15,207 nt of DNA, taken from the NCBI GenBank assembly GCA_934746015.1, contig CAKVEW010000055.1, forward strand, positions 1-15,207, read 5' to 3'. Shown here piece by piece: positions 1-7,328 of the stretch (positions are counted from its first letter, which is position 1; the number at the start of each line of letters is the position of its first letter). The notes below the pieces were generated by a model. The model had not been told where the DNA came from and searched no databases. It saw only the letters and a program-made list of their open reading frames with translations. The stretch comes from an uncultured Clostridium sp. (GTDB taxonomy: Bacteria > Bacillota > Clostridia > Clostridiales > Clostridiaceae). A program made the translations under genes and the position numbers.

Positions 1-50
1 ATTTTAAGACTTAAAAGAATTGCTGGTTTACTTTATACTTAACTTATATT

Positions 51-95
51 CTGTTCAATTTTCAAAGACCATTTTCTCCGTCGCCCTCAAGCGAC
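51..95 (-). promoter_or_regulatory. rRNA operon leader with boxA antiterminator and 5' hairpin
   Basis: Read on the minus strand, the leader starts near position 95 with the small hairpin GTCGC-ttgagg-GCGAC (80-95) and continues to GGTCTTTGAAAATTGAACAG (51-70). The second element matches the boxA antitermination sequence found in Bacillus and Clostridium rrn leaders (TCTTTGAAAA core), where the Nus complex loads. Leader sequence continues to the left edge; the 16S gene itself is not in the window. The downstream AT palindrome TTTTAAGACTTAAAA (about 2-16) could be part of the 16S processing stalk, but its partner would lie outside the window. Confidence 0.8.
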
Positions 96-101
96 TCATA
101 T

Positions 102-130
102 ATCATACTACTTTAAGATTTAATTGTCAA
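102..130 (-). promoter_or_regulatory. rRNA operon promoter, TTGACA-17-TATGAT
   Basis: On the minus strand there is a perfect -35 TTGACA (125-130), a 17-bp spacer and a -10 TATGAT (102-107). The predicted start is G95 or A96, immediately before the leader hairpin and boxA. The sequence upstream (131-250) is very AT-rich, as expected of an UP element. Strength, orientation and the boxA leader together identify it as an rrn promoter driving transcription off the left edge. Confidence 0.85.
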
Positions 131-411
131 TACTTTTTAAATCTTTTTTCTAGTAATTTTCCTTCGAGATATTTCTCTTGGGAACGAGATTTATCTTACC
201 ACTTAAAATAATGATAATTTTAATCAAACCCTATAAAAATTATAAAATAAATTTATAATACTATCTATTTCTTTATATTTCTACATTTTACTACTATTGA
301 TACACCAGGTACATTTGATATTAAATATATTACAACGATTGGTTTTTAAGAGGTGTATAAAAGAAAATGTAATAATCTAGTTAATATAACACCTCTTCAA
401 ACTACTAGTAT
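131..411. other. AT-rich intergenic region between glgD1 and the rrn promoter
   Basis: This stretch separates the end of glgD1 from the next rRNA promoter; no coding sequence with a ribosome binding site was found. It holds AT-rich upstream DNA for the rrn promoter, a direct repeat CGAGAT (165-170 and 185-190) around the small inverted repeat GAGA-tatt-TCTC (166-177), and the hairpin at 348-397. No classic T-run terminator for glgD1 was identified. Confidence 0.6.
348..397 (-). terminator. Hairpin downstream of glgD1, possible weak terminator or 3' processing structure
   Basis: Perfect 9-bp arms AAGAGGTGT (348-356) and ACACCTCTT (389-397) enclose a loop of about 32 nt, starting 15 nt past the glgD1 stop. 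Neither strand has a T-run right after the stem (the minus strand continues AAAAACCAATCG), so it is not a canonical intrinsic terminator. It may stabilise the 3' end or need another factor. Terminator type is assigned for position only. Confidence 0.35.
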
Positions 412-1518
412 TTATAATACTTTTCTTCTTTGTATTGTTACAGGATATTCATCTGTTCCTCTAACTGTCTTATTAGACTTTACCACAATCCCCTTATCCG
501 CTATAACATTACTCATAACTACATTAGATTCTATAATAGAACTTTGCATTATAATACAATTTTCAAGTTTTGCACCTTTTTCTATTTTTACATGTCTTCC
601 TATTATACAATTTTTAATTTCACCATCAATATATGATCCATTAGCAACTATTGAATTTGATACTAAACTAATTTTTGTATATAAAGTTGGTGGTTCATCC
701 TGAGATTTTGTGTAAATAGGTTTATTGTTATAAAATAATTCCTTATTAATATTTTGATTTAATATGTCTAAATTAGTTTCAAAATAAGATTTTGTTGAAT
801 TAATGCATGATAAATACCCATCGAATTCAAAAGCTCCAACCTTTAGAACTCTTAAGTTATCTGCTACATAGCCCTTAATTTTCTTATGAATCCCATTTCT
901 TATACATTCATGTACAATACTAATAAACAAATCAGTTTTCATAATATACATTTCCATATTTATTTTCGCATCTTTTTTTCTACCAATATTTTCACCTATA
1001 CTTATTATTCTATTATCATCATTAATATTAAGTATCTCACATTCAAAAAAACCTTTATCTGCTTTAGATATACTCTTATATATTATAGTGACATCATTCC
1101 TAGATTTCATGTGATATCTTAGTGCATCATTATAATCTATATTACAAATCATATATGATGGGGATATAAGTACATACTCTTTTCTACTTTGCTCAATAAA
1201 TTCTATATTCTCTGAAAAATTATGAACATCATCAAAACTTGGATGATAATCTCCAAAATTAAATACTCTAAGCCCATCCCTTTTTCTATGAAGGTCCCAA
1301 GGCCTTCCATTGGTCAAATGATTTATTAATGACCTAGATTTATTCTCAGTAAAAATCCCTATACTTTCGATACCTGAATTAGCCATATTAGACAAAACAA
1401 AGTCTATTATTCTATATCTTGCTGATAGAGGTACAGAAGCTAATGTTCTATATCTAACTAATTCTCCCATTCTACTTTCATTTTCATCTAAATTAATAAT
1501 TCCTAAGCAATTTTTCAT
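412..1518 (-). CDS. glgD: ADP-glucose pyrophosphorylase, non-catalytic GlgD subunit, copy 1
   Basis: This is a 368-aa paralogue of GlgC. The family is known in Firmicutes as the partner subunit of GlgCD ADP-glucose pyrophosphorylase, raising activity rather than catalysing alone. The N-terminal nucleotidyltransferase fold is recognisable (RYRIIDFVLSN, about 34-44), but the GlgC nucleotide loop GGQGSRL is replaced by LDENESRM (10-17), and the GlgC catalytic [10 protein letters not shown] block reads SPSYMICNIDY (119-129), putting Tyr122 where GlgC has Asp128. The C-terminal third has left-handed beta-helix-like hexapeptides (for example IGRHVKIEKGAKLENCII). It is the last gene of the operon: the glgC1 stop TAA merges with its AAGGAGGGAG ribosome site, 14 nt separating the genes. 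Roughly two thirds of residues match copy 2 by eye. The loss of GlgC activity is inferred from the motifs. Confidence 0.92.
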   Translation of the reverse strand: MKNCLGIINLDENESRMGELVRYRTLASVPLSARYRIIDFVLSNMANSGIESIGIFTENKSRSLINHLTNGRPWDLHRKRDGLRVFNFGDYHPSFDDVHNFSENIEFIEQSRKEYVLISPSYMICNIDYNDALRYHMKSRNDVTIIYKSISKADKGFFECEILNINDDNRIISIGENIGRKKDAKINMEMYIMKTDLFISIVHECIRNGIHKKIKGYVADNLRVLKVGAFEFDGYLSCINSTKSYFETNLDILNQNINKELFYNNKPIYTKSQDEPPTLYTKISLVSNSIVANGSYIDGEIKNCIIGRHVKIEKGAKLENCIIMQSSIIESNVVMSNVIADKGIVVKSNKTVRGTDEYPVTIQRRKVL

Positions 1519-1532
1519 TATCTTCTCCCTCC

Positions 1533-2717
1533 TTATATATTAATGAATTCATTATTTTTTGAGATTTCCTTATAATTAAAATTAACTTTATTAATTACAT
1601 ACTGATAAGCTCCAATAACATCTATTCCATTATCATTTTTTATTTGGCAACCATGATTTATTATGGCATTGTTTCCTATAATAGATTTTTCTATTCTAAC
1701 GTTATCCCCTATTTGTACATTAGGCATTATTACAGAATCAATTATCACTGTGTTTTTCCCAACATACACACCTTGAGACAATACGGAATTTTCTACTTTT
1801 CCATTTATAATACATCCTTCAACAATAAGAGAATTAATTATTTTAGCATTCTCACCTATATAATGGGCTGGCCTTACTTCATTTTGTGAATATATCTTCC
1901 ATTCTCTATCATATAAATTCAATTTATTATCTAATTTTAATAAATCCATATTAGCTTCCCACAGACTTTGAATTGTTCCTACATCCTTCCAATACCCATT
2001 AAATGGATAAGCCATTAACTTTTTACCGCTATTAAGCATACTAGGTATTATATTTTTACCAAAATCATTATCTGATTTTAGATCCATTTCATCCTCTCTT
2101 AGATACCTTTTCAGAACTGACCAATTAAAAATATATATTCCCATAGATGCATTTGTACTCTTAGGAATACTCGGCTTTTCTTCAAATTCATATATAGAGT
2201 TATCTTCCCTAGTATTCATTATTCCAAACCTGCTCGTCTCTTCTATTGGAACATCTATAACTGCAATAGTTGCATCAGCATTATTCTCCTTATGAAAATC
2301 TAACATCTTATAATAATCCATCTTATAAATATGGTCTCCAGACAAAATGAGTATATATTCTGGATCATATCTATCTACAAATTCAATATTTTGATAAATT
2401 GCATTGGCAGTTCCTTTATACCAATCCCCTCCTTTTTCTTCTTGATAAGGAGGTAATATAGATACGCCTCCATCACGTCTATCTAAATCCCACGGATCTC
2501 CAATACCAATATGATTATTCAAATCTAATGGTTTATATTGAGTTAACACTCCAACAGTATATATTCCTGAATTAGAGCAATTACTTAAAGGAAAATCTAT
2601 AATCCTATACTTACCTCCAAATGGAACTGCTGGTTTCGCTATATTCTTAGTTAAAACTCCTAATCTAGATCCTTGTCCACCAGCTAAAATCATTGCTACA
2701 ATTTCTTTTTTCCCCAT
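1533..2717 (-). CDS. glgC: Glucose-1-phosphate adenylyltransferase (ADP-glucose pyrophosphorylase), copy 1
   Basis: The enzyme makes ADP-glucose and pyrophosphate from ATP and glucose-1-phosphate, the committed step of bacterial glycogen synthesis. The 394-aa protein shows [13 protein letters not shown] (11-23), [20 protein letters not shown] (27-46), [11 protein letters not shown] (125-135, catalytic Asp128), FEEKP with the sugar-phosphate Lys181, and YWKDVGT, followed by a C-terminal beta-helix region. The start at 2717 is preferred over an in-frame ATG at 2735 because the Shine-Dalgarno GAGGGAGGAG (2720-2729) lies between them, no ribosome site precedes the earlier ATG, and copy 2 also starts MGKKE. 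It carries about 18 extra C-terminal residues compared with copy 2, which bring its stop next to the glgD1 ribosome site. By eye about four fifths identical to copy 2. Confidence 0.95.
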   Translation of the reverse strand: MGKKEIVAMILAGGQGSRLGVLTKNIAKPAVPFGGKYRIIDFPLSNCSNSGIYTVGVLTQYKPLDLNNHIGIGDPWDLDRRDGGVSILPPYQEEKGGDWYKGTANAIYQNIEFVDRYDPEYILILSGDHIYKMDYYKMLDFHKENNADATIAVIDVPIEETSRFGIMNTREDNSIYEFEEKPSIPKSTNASMGIYIFNWSVLKRYLREDEMDLKSDNDFGKNIIPSMLNSGKKLMAYPFNGYWKDVGTIQSLWEANMDLLKLDNKLNLYDREWKIYSQNEVRPAHYIGENAKIINSLIVEGCIINGKVENSVLSQGVYVGKNTVIIDSVIMPNVQIGDNVRIEKSIIGNNAIINHGCQIKNDNGIDVIGAYQYVINKVNFNYKEISKNNEFINI

Positions 2718-2719
2718 TA

Positions 2720-2729
2720 CTCCTCCCTC
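2720..2729 (-). promoter_or_regulatory. Ribosome binding site fixing the glgC1 start at 2717
   Basis: The minus strand reads GAGGGAGGAG followed by TA and ATG. It lies inside the six codons that would be added by the upstream ATG at 2735, so that ATG is unlikely to be used. Confidence 0.75.
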
Positions 2730-2767
2730 TCTCATACCAAAAATATTTATTATATTTAAAATTTATC

Positions 2768-4195
2768 TTATACCAACTCCTTATATATCCTTAAATATTC
2801 TTTTGCAGACTTTTCCCAACTATTATCTGCTTCCATAGCATTTTTAATTATTTTGTTCCATCTCTCTTTATTATTAAAAGTATTTAATGCATATCTAATT
2901 ACATTTAAAAGCTCCTCATGGGAGTAATTTCTAAATCCAAAACCATTTCCCTCTTCTGTATATTCGTTATAAGGTATTACAGTATCTTTTAATCCACCAG
3001 TTTCCCTTACTATAGGAATACTCCCATATCTAAGTGCAATAAGTTGTCCAAGGCCACAAGGTTCAAATAAAGATGGCATTAAGAACATATCAGATGAAGC
3101 ATATACCTTATGGGCTAATTCATTACTAAATTTTATATTTGAACTTATTTTCTCTGGATATTTATCACTAAAGCTCTTAAAATTTTCTTCATATATATAA
3201 TCACCAGTTCCAACAATGACTATTTGAATATCTTCTTTTAATAATTCATCTAATATCCTAACAATTAAATCGCAACCTTTTTGATTAGTTAATCTAGAAA
3301 CTAATCCTATCATTGGCACCTCTTCATTTATAGGCAAATTAAGTTCTTTTTGTAATTTTTCTTTATTTAATTTTTTATTATTTATTTTTTCAATATTATA
3401 GTTTATATATATATATTTATCTGTTTTTGGATTATATTCCTTATAATCTATACCATTAACTATTCCTTCTAATGACATCCCTCTATATTGCAACAATCCA
3501 TCCAATCCTTCTCCATATTCAGAGGTTTTTATTTCCCTTGCATAGCTCTTACTAACAGTAGTTACTTTATCAGAATAATTTATGCCTCCCTTCAAAAAAC
3601 TTACTGCTCCATTATGTTCTAAACTTCCATTTAAGAAAGGCTCATAATCATAACCAAATAGTTCTGCTAAAACATCAGGCGAAAATATTCCTTTAAATAA
3701 TAAATTATGGATTGAAAATACTGTTTTTACATTCTTAAATTTCTCTTCTTTTATATATTCTAATTTATGAAGTACTGGAATCATTGACGTTTGCCAATCA
3801 TTACAATGTATTACATCTGGATTCCAATCTATATGCTTCAAAAACTCAAGGACTGCCCTGCTAAAAAATGCAAATCTTTCACCATCATCATAATATCCAT
3901 ATAATCCACTTCTTTTAAAATAATACTCATTATCTAATAAATAAAATCTAACTCCTTCGTGTTCATACTCTAATATCCCACAATACTGAACTCTCCAACC
4001 AACCTTAACAGTACAATTAGAAACATACTTTAAATTCTCCTTAATATCCTTGTTGATATCTCTATAGTTTGGGATTACTACTCTTACTTCTTCCCCTAAT
4101 TCTTTTAATGCTATTGGTAATGCTCCAATTACATCACCTAATCCCCCAGTTTTTATAAATGGATTAGCTTCTGATGCCACAAATAAAACATTCAA
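2768..4195 (-). CDS. glgA: Glycogen synthase, ADP-glucose-dependent (GT5), copy 1
   Basis: The 475-aa GT-B fold enzyme transfers glucose from ADP-glucose to the non-reducing end of alpha-1,4-glucan. The N-terminal domain holds the ADP-glucose motif KTGGLGD (Lys15), HCNDWQT (130-136) and SIHN (His163). The C-terminal domain holds VSRLTNQKG (299-307, Arg301 and Lys306) and FEPCGLGQ with the conserved Glu378, followed by RETGGLKDTV. Length is normal for bacterial GlgA. It starts with TTG two nucleotides after the glgB1 stop (TAAgtTTG), and its GGAGG ribosome site lies in the last codons of glgB1, which points to translational coupling. Copy 2 also uses TTG at the same place. A gap of 50 nt separates it from glgC1. 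Nothing appears broken. Confidence 0.95.
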   Translation of the reverse strand: MNVLFVASEANPFIKTGGLGDVIGALPIALKELGEEVRVVIPNYRDINKDIKENLKYVSNCTVKVGWRVQYCGILEYEHEGVRFYLLDNEYYFKRSGLYGYYDDGERFAFFSRAVLEFLKHIDWNPDVIHCNDWQTSMIPVLHKLEYIKEEKFKNVKTVFSIHNLLFKGIFSPDVLAELFGYDYEPFLNGSLEHNGAVSFLKGGINYSDKVTTVSKSYAREIKTSEYGEGLDGLLQYRGMSLEGIVNGIDYKEYNPKTDKYIYINYNIEKINNKKLNKEKLQKELNLPINEEVPMIGLVSRLTNQKGCDLIVRILDELLKEDIQIVIVGTGDYIYEENFKSFSDKYPEKISSNIKFSNELAHKVYASSDMFLMPSLFEPCGLGQLIALRYGSIPIVRETGGLKDTVIPYNEYTEEGNGFGFRNYSHEELLNVIRYALNTFNNKERWNKIIKNAMEADNSWEKSAKEYLRIYKELV

Positions 4196-4197
4196 AC

Positions 4198-6147
4198 TTA
4201 TTCCTCCTTAACCTCTTCATCTTCCATTTCAGAAACTTTAAATATAGATGTCGCCATAGGTGGTACCTTTATAGATATTGAATATGCCCTATTATGACAT
4301 TTAATTTCATCAGAAATTATTATGGATTCATTTAATTGATCAGAACCTCCAAATTCAATAGCATCTGTGTTAAATACCTCTTCATATATAGCTTGATATG
4401 GAACTCCAATTCTAAAATCATGGTGAACAACAGGAGTAAAGTTACATATAAAAATCAATGTATCTTTACTATGCTTTCCTCTTCTAATAAAAGTAAGGAT
4501 ACTTTGATATGAATTATTTGGATCTATCCATTCAAAGCCTAAGCTATCATAATCCAATTCCCAAAGTGCTTTATTTTCTTTATAAAAATTATTTAGCTTC
4601 TTTACAAAGATTTGAGTATCCTTATGCATCTTAAAATTATCAATTAGCTTCCATTCTAATTCTTCATATTCTCTCCATTCTATAAATTGAGCAAACTCAC
4701 ATCCCATAAAAGTTAATTTTTTACCTGGATGACCAATCATATATGCTAAATATAGTCTTAAACCAGCAAATTTATTCCAATAATCTCCCCACATTTTGTC
4801 TACAACAGATTTTTTCCCATGTACTACTTCATCATGAGATATAGGTAGCAAAAAATTTTCAGAGTAATTATACATAATGGAAAAAGTTATATTGTTATGA
4901 TTGTATCTCCTATAAATAGGATCTAATTCTATATATTTTAACGTATCATTCATCCATCCCATATTCCATTTAAAATTAAAGCCTAATCCTCCTTCTTCTA
5001 TTGGTTTAGTAACATTAGGCCAAGCGGTTGATTCCTCTGCTATCATAATTACATTATTAAAGTTTTTATTTATATAAAAATTAAGCTCTTTTAAGAATTC
5101 TATTCCTTCTAAAGATCCATCTCCCCCATATATATTAGGCTTCCATTCCCCCTCACCTTTACCATAATTTAAATAAAGTATATTTGAAACAGCATCCACT
5201 CTTAATCCGTCTATATGGAATTCTTTTAACCAAAAGAATGCATTAGAAATTAAAAAACTTTTCACTTCTGATCTCCCTAGGTCAAAATTAGCAGTTCCCC
5301 ATCCCTTATTATCAGCTTTCCATTTTTCAGCATATTCATATGTTGGACTTCCATCAAACATATATAATCCATGTTCATCTCTACAAAAATGCCCTGGTAC
5401 CCAATCTAAAATTACTCCTATATCATTTTTATGAAGCTCATTAATCAATTCTTTAAGTTCTTTAGGGTTCCCATATCTACTAGTTACAGAATAATATCCT
5501 GTGCTTTGATATCCCCATGAAGCATCTAATGGATGCTCTGTTAAAGGCATAAATTCCACATGTGTATATCCCATTTCAATTAAATATTTAGGTAAATAAT
5601 CACATAACTCCTTATAAGTTAAGAATTCTTCTCCTTTCCTTTTCCATGACCCTAAATGCATTTCATATATATTAATAGCTTCCTCTAAAATTTTTAAACT
5701 TTCTCTTCTATTTATCCACTTTTTATCAGACCATCTAAATTTGCACTCTCCTAACACTATAGAAGCAGTATTGGGCCTAAGTTCAGAATAAATAGCATAT
5801 GGATCAGCCTTATATTTTCCTTCTCTATTATCCTTATTTATAATGTAGTACTTATATTTAATTCCCTCTCTTATACCTGGAATAAATAAACTCCATAAGC
5901 CTTTATTATTTATTTTTATCATTTTGTATTCTTCTAAAGGCTTAAAATCACAAAAATCTCCAACAACATATACCTCATAAGCATTAGGTGCCCAAGTTGT
6001 GAACCTCACTCCTCTTCTTCTATTCTCACTTTTAAGATGAGCCCCCATAAAGTTATAACTATTAATATTTTTCCCACTATGGAATAGCTCAATATCTTCT
6101 TTATTAAATGCTTCATTTTGCAAATTATCTTTTATTACCTTCGTCAT
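4198..6147 (-). CDS. glgB: 1,4-alpha-glucan branching enzyme (GH13), copy 1
   Basis: The enzyme cuts alpha-1,4-glucan chains and re-attaches them through alpha-1,6 links. The 649-aa protein has an N-terminal CBM48-like beta domain (about 35-135, [16 protein letters not shown]), then a GH13 barrel. Conserved GH13 regions are DWVPGHF (248-254), GLRVDAV (nucleophile Asp318), MIAEES (acid/base Glu371) and [12 protein letters not shown] (His438, Asp439), with a C-terminal beta domain. The start ATG at 6147 has AAGGGAGAG about 7 nt upstream. It is the first gene of its operon and overlaps none; its final codons Lys-Glu-Glu encode the GGAGG ribosome site of glgA1. It is collinear with copy 2, with the same length and no gaps over the part compared (first about 380 residues). 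Confidence 0.96.
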   Translation of the reverse strand: MTKVIKDNLQNEAFNKEDIELFHSGKNINSYNFMGAHLKSENRRRGVRFTTWAPNAYEVYVVGDFCDFKPLEEYKMIKINNKGLWSLFIPGIREGIKYKYYIINKDNREGKYKADPYAIYSELRPNTASIVLGECKFRWSDKKWINRRESLKILEEAINIYEMHLGSWKRKGEEFLTYKELCDYLPKYLIEMGYTHVEFMPLTEHPLDASWGYQSTGYYSVTSRYGNPKELKELINELHKNDIGVILDWVPGHFCRDEHGLYMFDGSPTYEYAEKWKADNKGWGTANFDLGRSEVKSFLISNAFFWLKEFHIDGLRVDAVSNILYLNYGKGEGEWKPNIYGGDGSLEGIEFLKELNFYINKNFNNVIMIAEESTAWPNVTKPIEEGGLGFNFKWNMGWMNDTLKYIELDPIYRRYNHNNITFSIMYNYSENFLLPISHDEVVHGKKSVVDKMWGDYWNKFAGLRLYLAYMIGHPGKKLTFMGCEFAQFIEWREYEELEWKLIDNFKMHKDTQIFVKKLNNFYKENKALWELDYDSLGFEWIDPNNSYQSILTFIRRGKHSKDTLIFICNFTPVVHHDFRIGVPYQAIYEEVFNTDAIEFGGSDQLNESIIISDEIKCHNRAYSISIKVPPMATSIFKVSEMEDEEVKEE

Positions 6148-6188
6148 ACTGATCTCTCCCTTAAACTTAACATAATCTATTGAAAAAC

Positions 6189-6217
6189 ATTATACCATTC
6201 GTTTACATTATTTTCCA
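6189..6217 (-). promoter_or_regulatory. glgBACD1 promoter, TGGAAA-17-TATAAT with extended -10
   Basis: On the minus strand the -10 TATAAT (6189-6194) is preceded by TGG (TGn extended -10), with a 4/6 -35 TGGAAA (6212-6217) 17 bp upstream. The start would fall near 6182, leaving a leader of about 35 nt before the glgB1 ATG at 6147. A second, weaker possibility further upstream is TTGACA (6292-6297) with TGTAAA 18 bp downstream. Confidence 0.7.
6194..6208 (-). promoter_or_regulatory. cre-like site (candidate CcpA operator) in the glgB1 promoter
   Basis: The minus strand reads ATGTAAACGAATGGT. Against the catabolite-responsive element consensus WTGNAANCGNWNNCW it matches every defined position except one (G for C near the 3' end). 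It fills most of the spacer between -35 and -10, where a bound repressor would block RNA polymerase. CcpA control is inferred; no ccpA gene is in the window. Confidence 0.45.
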
Positions 6218-6219
6218 TA

Positions 6220-6231
6220 TATTACGTAATA
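6220..6231. promoter_or_regulatory. 12-bp perfect palindrome, candidate operator
   Basis: TATTACGTAATA is a perfect inverted repeat lying two bases upstream of the glgB1 -35 element. CpG is rare in this DNA, so a symmetric site centred on CG at a promoter is suggestive of a dimeric repressor or activator site. The regulator is not identified. Confidence 0.35.
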
Positions 6232-6319
6232 CCATAAATAAGACTTTTAGTCATTTTTTATCTTTTATTTACAAAGTTATAAATCATCATTTGTCAAAAT
6301 TATTTTTAATAGATTTTAT

Positions 6320-6373
6320 TTAAGGTTTTATTAAGCATATATTAAGGTTTCTACTATTATAAAATTAAGGTTT
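6320..6373 (+). promoter_or_regulatory. Phased TTAAG direct repeats upstream of the ABC exporter
   Basis: TTAAGGTTT occurs at 6320-6328, 6342-6350 and 6365-6373, with a further TTAAG at 6331-6335. The first three TTAAG units start exactly 11 bp apart, and the last follows after 23 bp. Direct repeats spaced by one helical turn are typical of OmpR/PhoB-family response regulator sites (the PmrA box is CTTAAG-like with the same phasing). Possible -10 elements TACTAT (6352-6357) or TATTAT (6355-6360) follow directly with no good -35, as in an activator-dependent promoter. No response regulator is encoded here. Confidence 0.5.
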
Positions 6374-6417
6374 TACTTCTAAAATTATTTATATAACATA
6401 TCTTAGGAGGGGTAAAA

Positions 6418-7326
6418 TTGAAAGTTTTAGAAGTAAATAACTTGAAAAAGACTCTTGGAAAAAGAGAAATCATTAAAAATATATCATTCTCAATAGAAGA
6501 AGGAGAGATATTTGGATTCTTAGGACCAAATGGTGCTGGTAAAACAACTACAATAAGAATGCTCGTTGGACTTATTCATCCTAATGAAGGTAGCATCTCT
6601 ATTTGTGGCCATGACTTGAAAAATGATACTGAAAAAGCATTAAGAGAAGTTGGTGCAGTTGTTGAAAATCCAGAATTATATAAGTACTTATCAGGAAGAG
6701 AAAATTTGATGCAAATAGCTAGAATTAGAAATATTTCAAAGGAAGATGTTGAAGAAACTATAAAATTAGTTGGTCTAGAAGATAGAATTGATGATAAAGT
6801 AAGAAAATATTCCTTAGGAATGAAGCAACGTCTAGGTCTTGCTGCCTCTCTTCTATCTAAGCCAAAATTGTTAATTTTAGATGAACCTACTAACGGATTA
6901 GACCCATCTGGAATATTAGATTTTAGAGAAGTAGTTAAAAAAGCTGCTAAAGAAAAGGGAATGGCTGTATTTATATCTTCACATATATTATTAGAAGTAC
7001 AGCATTTATGTGATAGAGTTGCCTTTATTAATGGTGGAACAATCAGATCAGTAGAAAATGTAATAAATGAATCTATGAAAACTGATACTGATATAATCTG
7101 CTTAAATCTTAGCCAGGAAATAGACTTAAATGAATTTAAAAACATTGAATATATTAAATCAGCTAAAAAAATAGAAGATGGAATAGAAATTATATTGTTA
7201 TCCAATACAACATCAAAATTGATAAAACATCTTGTAAATAAGAATTATCAAATTGAAGAAGTCTATAAGCTTAGAAAAGGATTAGAGCAAAGATATATGG
7301 AGTTAGTTGAAGGAGGTATAAGATAG
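6418..7326 (+). CDS. ABC transporter ATP-binding protein, BcrA/lantibiotic-immunity type
   Basis: The 302-aa ATPase should energise the ABC-2 permease encoded next. Visible motifs are Walker A GPNGAGKT (36-43), the signature YSLGMKQR (131-138), Walker B LLILDE (151-156), the D-loop region NGLDPSG and the H-loop SSH (His189). The Q-loop position reads VVENPELY, with Glu83 instead of Gln, the 'E-loop' form described for LanF/BcrA-type ATPases that protect against lantibiotics or bacitracin. About 90 C-terminal residues follow the core, as in that family. It starts at TTG with a strong TTAGGAGGGG ribosome site. The permease begins 2 nt after its stop. The substrate is unknown; no bacteriocin biosynthesis genes are adjacent. 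Confidence 0.88.
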   Translation: MKVLEVNNLKKTLGKREIIKNISFSIEEGEIFGFLGPNGAGKTTTIRMLVGLIHPNEGSISICGHDLKNDTEKALREVGAVVENPELYKYLSGRENLMQIARIRNISKEDVEETIKLVGLEDRIDDKVRKYSLGMKQRLGLAASLLSKPKLLILDEPTNGLDPSGILDFREVVKKAAKEKGMAVFISSHILLEVQHLCDRVAFINGGTIRSVENVINESMKTDTDIICLNLSQEIDLNEFKNIEYIKSAKKIEDGIEIILLSNTTSKLIKHLVNKNYQIEEVYKLRKGLEQRYMELVEGGIR

Positions 7327-7328
7327 TT

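Noticed and set aside
20..211. 63-aa plus-strand open frame at the left edge
   Set aside because: It lies across the rrn leader and promoter of the opposite strand and has no ribosome site.
353..703. 116-aa plus-strand open frame
   Set aside because: It overlaps glgD1 antisense over most of its length, and has no credible ribosome site.
2718..2735. Earlier ATG for glgC1
   Set aside because: The Shine-Dalgarno sequence lies inside the extra codons and nothing suitable precedes 2735.
6342..6373. CRISPR-like or iteron array from the TTAAGGTTT repeats
   Set aside because: The repeats are only 9 bp, number three to four, and are phased by one or two helical turns at a promoter, which fits regulator binding better.
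6576..7205. 209-aa open frame on the minus strand
   Set aside because: It is entirely antisense to the ABC ATPase, whose motifs are unmistakable; no ribosome site and no recognisable protein.
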